Below, in pieces: positions 39,401-51,400 of a stretch of 64,000 nucleotides of DNA. The notes under the pieces were generated by a model that saw nothing but the letters and a program-made list of their open reading frames with translations, did no database searches and was not told where the DNA came from. The stretch is from Lineus longissimus. Taxonomy: Eukaryota > Nemertea > Pilidiophora > Heteronemertea > Lineidae. The stretch lies in NCBI RefSeq assembly GCF_910592395.1, contig NC_088311.1, positions 5,458,501 through 5,522,500 on the forward strand, written 5' to 3'. Each line of letters starts with the position of its first letter. The first letter of the stretch is position 1. The translations under genes were made by a program, and so were the position numbers.

Positions 39401-42400
39401 CTTGTCACACGTTGCTGCAAAGGTGGTTAATCCAAAGACAGAAGTATTTCAGAGATTGCATCTTGATCAGGTAGGAACCAAAGTCCTCTGGGATCTTCAT
39501 TTCTATCCAATATGTCACGTCTGCTTTATTAGATTGCAAGTTATGATGTCTACTCTACCTGACTAAGTTCAACTTTAAGTTGGCGACATAAATAATAGTA
39601 TGTAAGATATTTGTCAAAAAAATTAAAGCTTGTCGTGCGTTTTCTTTCCTATTCGATGCAGTTAATTATAAAAGACTTGATGGTGTTTCTCTTCTTTTCC
39701 AGTATTTCTTTGACATGAGTACCTGCAGTTTATCAGCTCAGACTTCACCATCTCATAGTTAGTATGATTTTCTTACAATCACTTATAATTGTCTACAAAG
39801 GATTGTGTGGTTTAAAATCAACATCTATTTTTGGAATCTGAATGAACAAAATGGACAGTTCTCTACTTCTAGACTACATGTAATCTAACTTTCTCTTCTA
39901 TTTCCAGCCTGTTCAGGTTTCGTCCTGAGCGACGGCAGTAAAACCGATGCAGACAACCAATGCCAGGTGTCTGACGGCTGCCTGAAGGTCGAATGCTGTG
40001 CCCTCAACAAACACATGATGGGGAACATGTCTCTGAACCTGGACTTCAGTGTTGAGCTGTTCCCTTGCGATTACTCCATTAGTTTCAAGTTGGAGGCACA
40101 CACTTGGACGGCAAACATATTTGAAAATTTCGGTGAGTTTTTGATGTTACGATGTAAAAAATAACGTGCTGCAATATTTCTTCTGTGGCGAGTAGTTCTT
40201 GCCTTCAGTTTTTGGGAATTGATGTAAGTCTTGAACATAAAGGTTACAGAGGAACCTGGGCACCCCTAACCTGAAGTCATAGGTTGATGCAGGGAGTGAG
40301 TTTATGAAAGTGTCACCTTTCTCTGCTTTTTACAGGCCAAGTCAACAACTATACCATTGCAAATGCCCTGGTTGTGCAGTGGACATTGGAGAGTAACAGC
40401 CGTGGCAGCCTCAAGATTACTGTGGACATCTTGAACCGCGTGGACGGATACCAGAATGGAAGGACAAGTGTTTTATCTAATGCGCTTTTAGAGCTGCCAA
40501 CTTGTGACACGGCCGGGACTCTAACATGGCCAGCTAGTAAGTTTTATATCGTTACTTGAGTTTGATATACGTCAAGGAAAACTAATGAAATGTGCCTTTT
40601 GTGTTCCAAAAAAGAAGTGTGGTTATGATAAACATTAGCTTGGCATCTGCTACAAGCATCTTCTCACCCTGCATAATTGAAGCAACAATCATTTGGCTCT
40701 TAGCTCATCAGTCGCAAACTATAACCTCAACCTTTGCCCGTTTTCACTACCATAGTTTCTCACCTCTGTTTTTCTTGCAGCAAGCAATAGTGCAGCAGAG
40801 CAGATTCTTGGTGAGGGTGCCGATGTGCTCTTGTCTCTGCTCAACGTCGACACCAATTTCTTCCGACATGCTGAATGTGCTATCCCGACTCCAAACCACA
40901 ACATCACAAATGGTGAGTTGAGAGTTACATCCTATATGAGTGAAAGAGAATTCCTTAAAATGATGAAGAAATAGAGCTGCAGAACTAAAAGGATATACAA
41001 TATCAAGTTTAATAATACGTGGCCTTTGACTTCTTACTTCCAGGCTGCCCACATCTCGATATGTCAAACCTGCCTTCCTCTGTCAACTGCAGCCACGTTG
41101 AAACATGCACAGGCCTGGAATGCTGCATCAGTGTCGACATTGATATGGTGACACATTCCTACAAGACATGGGCGATCATCGACCCCTGTGACTACAGTAT
41201 TTCGTTTGGATTTGAACAGTGGCAGTTTAATGATACTCTAATTGGTTACACTTATGGTAGGTTGACTGGATATTTGCAAGAGATTTCCTCAGTATATGAG
41301 CCTTTGACTCTGTAGCAATAAGTTGGAGACTGATTTTGGTTAATCACTTCATGACCCTAGCTGTCTTCAGCCAGGGAGGAGTACATCACAAGTTCCTCAT
41401 GCTTCTCCTTCTGCAAGAAGCCCACACAGTTTTATTTTATGTGAATTACAGGTACCCCACGGACTGTCTCCATTGCCTCAACAATTGTAATAAGCTACAC
41501 AGTGAACATCACGGATGATCTCAAGAGGGTCCTTTTGACTATGTCTCTGATGATCAATGCTGCAGACTACGGCCTAGAGATTCCGGAGGTTGTTATCTTT
41601 AATGGCATCCCTGTTTACATGCCAGCATGTGATGAAAACAGGACTTTGGAATATACTAATGAACGTGAGTATGTGAAGCATATTTTTTTGTGCTACCAGT
41701 GGTCTCTGGCCAGACTACAGGTTTGTCGAATGGGTGTGGAAATCCTCATCCAGAAAACTTTTGACTTTTCTTAATTCCTGAGGTGGATGACTGGTGAAAG
41801 GATCAGCCATCAAGCTAAAGAAGTAATTTTGACAAACTTACTAACCAGGAGTGAGAAGGAATTCCATCTGGTCTGGTCTTTGCGTTGAATTGGGGTGAAA
41901 AATGTAACAAAATGTTTTCATCTTTACAGTCCTTGGTCAGACATACGGCCGAAATGTGACAGTTGAAGAAGCCCCCAGTGGTATTGCTGTGAATCGTCTT
42001 GGTGTGCGTCCAGAGGTTCTAACAGGGGTCCCGTGCGTCGACGCGCCTACACCTGATGCTGTAAGATGTCCACATGTGCCGTCGATCCCAGCCACAAGTG
42101 ATGCCACCCACGCAGCAACCTGTTCAGCAGGTTATAACAAGTGTACCAGCATCCACTGCTGTGTTGAGATGCAACTTGGGGTGGCACCACTGGCCATGAC
42201 AATGTACTTGGAGCTTGACCCATGCACCTTTGTCTTATCAGCAGGATTTGAGAAAGTTTACCAGAACACAACCTATCTTGGTGACTTTGGATGGGGTAAG
42301 TCAAGATGGAATAATTGTTTCAAGTAATATCTATTCGGGCTCTCAGCTAAGCTAGAGATGATTTGCAATGATGGTACAACAATGGTAGAAAGCTCATTTA

Positions 42401-45400
42401 TATACAGTCTGGCTAAGAACTATTGAAGTCAGATTTTCTTGCCAACCTTTACCAGCATCCAGTTTTGATACACACCTTAAATTCTCAAATTCTCAACTTG
42501 ACACAATATTGTTTCAGGTATTGAACAGGAACTGGTTATCGGAGAATCCCTTGTCATGAAGTACAAGGTGGAAAAATCTGTCGATGAGAGGGACTTCTTT
42601 TTCACATTGAAGTTGAGCACGTGTCAGAATTGTACAGATGGATTCACTGTTGCTGACCAGGTTCAGTTCCCGATTCCGAGCTGCGAGGCTGATGGGAGTT
42701 TTAGATGGCCTTCTAGTAAGTATTCTGTCGTACTTCCTACTGTCATACTGAATCAAACTGGTTAAAACTTTAAGATGAGCTGTGCATCATAGTATTGGTA
42801 CACGCACATCTCCTTCAGTTCGTTCCTGTTGATTTATTCATTCCTTATCTTTCAGGTGATTCGATGACAGTTAATGAAGATACCGTCGAGATGCCAAGTG
42901 CTTTGATTATGAACAGAATGGGAATACAAGCTGTAAGTGAAAGTGACCTATTTTCATGCCATGCAAATATTGCACAGAAGTTACTCTTGTGGACTGTGAA
43001 AATGTACCAAACTTCTTCATGTTCCTTCAAAAGTTGCGGCCAATATTACCCTGCTGTGATGAAAGCTCATATATATCGTCAGTACTGTTAAAAGAATGAG
43101 ATTATGTAGTTGATTATAATTTTTGTTTATTCCAAATTTTTAGGAGGAACTTTTTGCAGATGAGTGTTCCAGCCCAGGCCAGTCTGCTAGCTGTCCATTT
43201 ATTTCCATTGGCTCGATGCCGTCTGATGTCCAGTGTGGAATCTCTGACAAATGTACCGGTGTCGAGTGCTGTGTCACACTGGATCTCAAGGTAGGCTTTG
43301 TAAAGTGTTTGCTTTCCTTTGCAAAAGCACTAATGAACTGCTTGAATTTGGCAAAAGAGATCTTTATTTTATTTATTTTGTGTGTTGATTTGAGTCGTCG
43401 TGATTTTACAGGTGGTGAGGAGGAATTTCAGGGTGTGGACCATGATTGACCCTTGTGACTACATCCTCTCTGTTGGATTCGAAAGGCATTCATTCAATGT
43501 CAGTCTGCTTGGATACAACTGGGGAGTTGAAAGAGTTGAGAATGTTGGCGCATTCGATATGATTTACAATCTCTCAAAGTCCGCCAACAACCATGCCTTC
43601 ACCCTCGACATGTCCTTCTATCTCTGCCTGGAAGGCGTCTGCTCAAATTTCACCATTTTGAATGGGACTAGCTTCGTTATCCCATATTGTGATGCGACAA
43701 CCCACGCGATCAGCTGGCCGACGCACCTCTACAGTAATCTACTGTCCAATGTCCTTGGGGTGACCAACGATTTCTTGATGCCGTTGGAATGTTCTCCGAC
43801 AACTGTACCTTTGAGTGAGTATGAAAATTGGAAACTTGAATTTGAAATTTTAGCCCGCTCAGTCAAATTTCACCATAGCAGTAGTACTGCACTTAAGAGT
43901 TAAAAGTTACTAAAGAGCAGGTTTTAAGAAGTATCAGTATTTGAAGACTAATCAGTTGAAGAGTTTATCTTGCCTACATGTATATTCAAATCATTTCAGG
44001 ATGTCGAGCTACTAGGCTTCCACAGTTTGGTTCCAGCAACTGCTACGTCCAGTCCAACTGTATGGGCGTCCTCTGCTGCTTTGAGGAGGATTTGCTGGTG
44101 GAGAAGAGGAACATGTATGCATGGTTCGAGATCTTCCATTGCCAGAACCAGTTTGGTTATGCCGTTGAGAACTATAACAAGAGATTATCGTTATCTAGTG
44201 TCTCACCAGGTATGATTAAAAAAATTTTATTTATGGAGACTTTAGATGACTAAAAGTATAAATAACAAAAATTGAAAGTGGGAGAGTTACTGACCTAAAA
44301 GAAGAATTTGTCAGTGAGCAGCATTGTTCTAACTGACAATTTTCTCAGGAGAATTTCAGGAACAACCTTGATATTTCAGAATAAATCCATTTTAAGCTAA
44401 TTATTTCAGAATCAGCTAGTCCAGTCTTTTACAAACGTCCTGATTTTCACACAAATTCTTTTATACTCGTGCTTTGTATTGCAGGAGTGCTGTACACAGA
44501 CACTATTGGCGAGTCCCTCACACTGACCTACTCCATCGATGAAACACCAACAAGTTATAACGTGTTCATGGCGTTAACAAAGTGCTGGCGTGATGTTGAT
44601 GGTAACCAAGGCGACTGTTTGGAGGATGTGATCATGGATGGTACCATGTTTAGTAAACCAACATGCGCCCGCAGGAGGAGAAGGAGGTAGGATTAAACTT
44701 TAAAAAAACTTTTTTGGGACAGATCACGAGAGATCTGCTATTTTTTTTATAGAAATTTCCCAAATATGACGCAATTGTGACAGAAATAGAACCATTAGAA
44801 AGTGCTGGTCAAGAGCTTCTCAATCATTGGTCATGACAAGAAATGTATTTTTGGCACTTCTTAACTTTCTGGGACATCATCTGACTACGGATTTTGTTTT
44901 GAAACTAGCCGGTAGATTGCCATTTAGGAATATGCTGAACAAATCCTTTGGTATTATTGATCGCTCATGATAACACTGATACTCATACAGAATCTGTTTG
45001 ATTCTATTTGTAGGGCTGCCAATTTGCAAAGATTGTAAGTATCAAGTTCCACCAATCTCCTTCAAATTCATCTGTAGCTTGGGGCGATGAAATGTCATGA
45101 TTCGAACAGAGGCTTAATTGATTATTAGACATTTTGTTACATTAAAGGGTGACTACAAGCAGCCATGTAGGTCTGGTTAAGTTACATAAAGTCGCCCATA
45201 GGGGTCTTTCTTGTCTTGAATATATACATTGAAACTATTCTCACTTGATTGAGGTTTATACTTCGCTGAATCAGAAGATTTTTATGCCTGCAAACTTTTC
45301 TTTTTCCGCATGCTAGGAATACCATGTATGACACCAGCAGTGCTGCAACTGCTAACAATGTCAGGGCTGCAGCTGGTTCAGGTATGACCAACACCCAGAC

Positions 45401-48400
45401 GGCTGTCTACTTTGGATCTCCTAACACAACAAAACCGGGGGTAGGTTGATTTGTGACCTACAATATCATGATAAAAGCTCTAGTAACCATGCGGTAGTTA
45501 GATGTTTGGATAATCTTGTTCTGACTTGTTAGATAATCATAATCATGCATTGTGACAAGGGCGTTGTAATTTAGGATGACCAATCCATCTCATCTACTAG
45601 GTTTCTTTCCCTTCATTCACAGCACTCAGCAGCAGCAGCAGATGCGGCTGCCAAAAAGTTTGGCAACTTTCCGAGTATGTGTAATTACAAGTCCGCCGCT
45701 CAGTTTGGTGCGATTATGGTCAGCCCAGACCAAGCAATGGTATCTGATGAAAACGGTGCTCAGACTACAATCAAAGGAGGTGAGAACCTATGAATGTTCT
45801 GTTGATGTTGCTCCCAAACCTGAGCTGAGGTGGATCTAACAATTGCTGTAAATTCAAAAAATTTAGCGTCTCTTTATTTTTGTGATTTGCTGTTATTGTG
45901 AAGTCTCTCATTGGCAGCTCGTTAATGTAAAATACTTAAATTTGGCCACTTCCCTTTCAGCGGCTTCGATGAATAATGTGCTGGGCGCAAATGCAGCGAC
46001 AACAACTGCAAAAGATCCGAGACACTCGTTCCATTATAAGATAGGTTTTGGACCGACGTCGGCGGGTAATACATACCTCGGTGGGGCCTTGGCAAATATG
46101 ACGGTTGGCCAGTTTGAAGCGTCGATCAATATTAATGGGATGCCACCTACAAAGACTCTGAAATTGTTCAAAGACCTTACGGATGTCTTTGTTTTAATGG
46201 TAGGTATAAGAAAGGAGTGTTTTGTTATGCTTGGTGAGAATGTGATTTTGCCTGCACGTTGTCCAAGTGGTCATACTGTTATCTTTCTCAAGCTATAATA
46301 AGTTTCCTTTATCTTGCTTCTAATTCTGGTTATCTTGATGCAAAAAGAACTTTGTTGTTAATAGGCTGAAGAATTCATCAACAACTTGCTGGATGGGAAG
46401 GGTGCAGATGGCTTCGCTATACCGGATATCACACTGAAAGGCCAAATCCCAATGCCGAAGAAGGTCGTCAACATCTTCAGTAAAGAAAAGTTTTTTCTCC
46501 TTGGTGGTATGGTGCCAATGACATTCGGTGAGTTAAGATAAAGAATGGTGGTTAACATTCTCATCGTTATTATAGAACTTTTATTATACAGAATTCATCA
46601 CTTGAACAAAATTGCCCATTTGAGAATGCAGGTGTCAGAATGTCACAGTAATCATTTTTGTCTCCTCTGGTTCCAGGCATGGGCTTTGATACCTATTATG
46701 GTCTGAATATCACGGTGAGCGCCAAAGTTGTTAAGATGACTGCAGGTGTCCTACTGAAGCCTTTCTTTGGTTTCATGGTTTGGGGAGAGTTGGGCATTGG
46801 CGCACTCATCTATGGAAAACTGCGTCTAGAAGGTGATATATGTGAAGTAGGCTTCCCTCTGTACGGCGAGATTAACTTTGGAAAGTCTCCGTTAGCTGTC
46901 GGGTAAGTCGGTTTCTAAAAAAATTTGAAATAATTTCTGAGTTCTGGCAAGGTATAAAACTTGTAATCCACACATCATGGGTTCAATCCCAGGCCAAAAC
47001 TGACACGTTACTCATGACCTTGGAAAAGTCACTTTTCATTGAATGCCAAAAAACTGATATTCCTCATTAGCAAATGCAACTAAAAAAACTGAAAATACAC
47101 TTGATCCTATAAATATTGTTTGATCCAACTCATGTTATCTGTGTGATGTTAATATTTTTTACCTAAAGTCATATCGTGCGACCAAAAAGACATCTTCAAC
47201 TTCAGGGGTTAATTACTGGTCATGGCCATCTGATATAATCCATAATTTCTTTCAGTGGTGCAATATGTCTGGAGATTGTGCCAGTCCGACTCAGACTCTT
47301 TGGAATGGTCACAATAGAAGTTGACTTGGGGCTAACAACAATAGAAGAAATTGCCTTTAAGAAGCTCATATGGTCTTATGCTTCTGAACCGATCACGTTC
47401 TGTGCAATAAACGAAACCAGTGCTGTGAAGGATAATTCACCTCCACAGTTTACTGGTGCGACTACTACAAACATGGTGAGCACATTTTGTCTGTTTCAGG
47501 TACTGTAGAATAGAGTAACTCCAGCTCGATCGCAAAAATATTCTGCTGCAAGCATCTTTTGCTTTTCATCTAGAATTCCATGTCATTTATGCCCCGTTTC
47601 GGCTGAGGCATGCATCAAGCTCGGCCAATTCAAGCAGTCCTGGGATCCATATCCTGGACTACAACTTTTCTTCCTTCAAATTACCAGGGGGACACATGTC
47701 AACAAGTTTATGAAGAAACTACTCCTTTTAGACGATTCTTATCATAAACTATTCAACTTACAGAATGGTAAACGAGATGCTACGGCTGAAAATTGTGAAG
47801 TAGAACAACTTCCAGATCGCGATTATACTGAGCCAGCATTTGAGATCTCAGTTGTGGCCTCAGATGACCGAAGCGAGGTTAGACTCTTCCTGGACGTTGG
47901 GACAGTGAAGGGTGGTGATGACACCATAAAACGCAGGGAGTTGGGAGGTCCTACTACCGTGCTGGTTGAGGTGAGCGAGCTAGGCCTATGATCTTCTTTA
48001 GCTTCATTCTGATCAGCTGTAACAAATGTCTTTCTCACAGTTGAAACCAGCATGTTTTGACCAAACAGAATATCTGCCATTGTGGAGAGGTCAGCCCTAG
48101 TTGTTGTCTCCATCATTGCTGGTGGCATCTGTCTGTCATCGCAAGCAAAAATGGCATTCAACAGGTTACCAACACATCTTAACTGTATGTGCGTAAAAAA
48201 TGTATAGTAAACTTTTCAAAATGTTTCAATTTGCACTAAATTAAAATTTTCAGACACTTGCAAATGTGGGTGTGCCACTATACTTCACAGTCTCAGCTGA
48301 AAACGACGGTGGAGGATCAGCCAAAGTCACGTGTGAGCTGCCATCGTACGACATCACAGAGCCCACTGGTCGTGTTCTGACGGCCTTCCAGACGACCAGT

Positions 48401-51400
48401 AATCCGCGTATTCTTCGAGGGTCTGCTCTGGCCCTGGAAGACTCGACTCTGACGAGTCAGAGGATCGGTCTGGGCTTTGGCAAGGATATCTATGGCGACC
48501 AGATATTACCGTGGACAGAGTTTACTGTATCTCAAAATGATGGAATCACTGCACGTAAGATATCTTCATATTTCCTGTGTCTGTAGTTGAAATAGAGATT
48601 GTTGCGTGTGTCATATATTGCTCAGTAAACTCTACGTTTCTGATCATAACACTCTTGATATTTGAATGCTACTATTCTTTGATTGTAGCGGCAGGCAGCG
48701 CTCACTTCACCGACATGCGCCTTGGGCGTCTGAATGCCCCAGTTGTGACAGAAATGCAACAGAACTCCTTTGAAGATTGCGCGAGAGAGTGCTTGACGAA
48801 AAAACCCTGGCATTGCATGGCGTTCAACTACGACATGGACTATGATCTGCAGACCTGTCAACTCTTGTCTGGCATTGAAGGAGGAGAAAACACACTTTCA
48901 GAGGTCAGACAGAAATCATACTTGATTTCCTCTCATTTTGATCAAAATCTTGCCTGTGAGATGACAAAAGTTGATCAAAACACCGTAACCAGTACACAAC
49001 TGAGCCCAGTTGCTCTATTGGCTGAAGAGGGAAATGCCAGCGATAGCCCATCTAAGCATTATCTCCTTCAGTAAATTTCCCTTACAGCAGAAGTGTTAGA
49101 ATGTAACACCAGCATACATGTACATGATCTGTTTTCCCCTTGCCTTTCCAGTCTGGTTTCTTCTACTACTTTGAGAGACTGGGTGCAGGCCATGCCGTGG
49201 AATTCAATGAGGAGAATCTCTGGATGACCCACAATGAACTTATCTACCACAATGTCCAGTTCACCAACTACCTCAACTACACTTGTGTTCTCTCTAGTGA
49301 GGCAACACTGGTTGATCTGACACCACCTGAACCAGGTAAAATACTGCTAAATAAACCATCGTTATCACCTGCATTTATCACCCAGAAGTTTTTGCCAGAG
49401 GTATGGAGTGTTGGAGTCCACTATAGGCTACTATCCATCTTTAACTTGCCCTGGCATAGACACTCAGGTACAAGGGACCAAGGCTGTGAGTCTTATCTGA
49501 CAGACACTTGAATATCCTAACTATTTGGTATGTTTCTCCAGGTTTGATTTCCAACGCTGAATCAGATGAGATGCGCTGGGAGACATGTCATAAGACGATG
49601 CCTGATAATCAGCCAGAGTGGCCGATACTGTGCAGAGAGCAATCAACAGAAGTCCTCAATCACCGGTAAGATATTACTTGGATCATTTGACACACAACAT
49701 TTGAATTCCTCCAAATACATGTGGTATCCAATTCCTTCAGATAATATTGGATTCCTTAAAGTAAACCGTAATAAAATATGACAGAATGTTCCCTTCACCA
49801 CAGTTTTTAATCCAAGCAACATCCTATGGAATCCCTGTGTAAAATAGTCGACCATTATCTCCCCGTGTCATGTTGTGATAAGACCTGAATCAATCTCATC
49901 TTGACTTGCAATGTTTGAGATCGCTAACTCACTCACCCAAGCTCGATAGTGGTGACGCAAACGCATGAGAGTCAGGATGATCGATCTGGAAAAAGGGGAA
50001 TTCTTTCCAGCTGGTTTTGCCTCAACCTTTCCACATCGGGGGCGCCACTAGTGCCTGTGGGCACGAACGACCCTTATCATATAATATATGATAAGGGTTA
50101 TTATCGAAACCAGTGCAATTGATAATTGAACCGTGAAGTGTAACCTTGAACATCGCCTCTTGCAGCTGGATTCGGGATGGTCCAGGTTCCATGACGGTGT
50201 TCAACGGCCACAGGCCCCTCGTGGACCTTCTCTACACCCGTGCCAACAAGTATATATCTGGTAGGTATGAATCAAGCATTTTTAACTGACCATTTGGCTA
50301 TGATGAAAACTGTATGTGACAAAGGTGTCTCCAGAAGGTTAAGTGAATATTTGCTGAAGTAAATAATGAGCTCTTTTGGCATTTGATATTGTGGGATTGT
50401 TCTTGGCTTAGTTTTGATTGCTGTCAACCTAATGTTTACACCTCTCTGTCTTTTAGCTAACTGGGATGGTATCCATGATGATGAGACTGGTGTCCATGGT
50501 TACTCTTGGGGATCAGGCACCACCGCCTGTGAGGAGATGATCCACGTCCATGAGGACCCCCACATCAACCTTTTCTCTCCGGCACAGTGGGACTATAAGG
50601 GAGTGCTCTTCCCTCTGCCGGCTCCATTCGAAATACTAGAAGGTGGGTTGAATTGCCCAGCCCAGCCACAGGATCATGAAATAAAATCTGTCCAATTTTG
50701 CTACTGTGCTAAAAAAAACCACTGAGCAAAAAGGAAGTTGTTATCAGTTAAGAGAGACTCAGATTTATCTGTGTAAATATTAAAGCTATCTTTGATCTTG
50801 TCTTGTAATTTGTGTTGCTCTCTTTTGAAGTTTTCCATTTGAACTTACAGATGGACGGTACTACATAACCGTTCGAGCATTGAACAAGGTTGAGTTTGGT
50901 GGTCCATTGGCATTGTCTGTCTGTCACATGAATCCGTACATCATTGACAACACCCGGCCCATCTTCTATGAGATCTACAACATTGGTTACAAAGAGGAAA
51001 CACACACCGTCTTTACCAGCTATAATGCCACGTAAGTACCAAATGTTATAGGTTTTGGTGTAGAGTCTGACATCAACTACGTAAAGGTCAATCTCTAAGC
51101 CTGGTTTATCCTGAAATCTTTCAGTGGAGCGCAGATGAGTTGTTCAATTAGAAATAAACCTGAGCATTCCGAGTGGCACCCATTTATACACATGGGCATA
51201 GCAAAGTCATTTAGACAAAAAGTCCTGCCTAGAGTCTCATGCTGACTGTGGGGTTTAAACCAGGGATCTCTTGACTGCTAAGCAGGTGTTCAAGCCACCA
51301 GACCATGGCAGCTTCTTCATCATTTAACTTCTAGTGTTATGTTTCAGTGATGATTTATCTGGGATTCAGTACATGGACTTCTGTCTCGGTGAGACAACTC

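Noticed and set aside
44686-45317. Splitting the giant locus into two genes at the polybasic end of R11
   Set aside because: Exons 63, 64 and 65 join in matching phase with good splice sites. No stop, poly(A) signal or new signal peptide exon was found. Kept as an alternative in the finding.
46940-46996. Functional tRNA gene
   Set aside because: Only a B box and T-loop-like context are present. Acceptor and D stems cannot be paired, so a SINE fragment is more likely.
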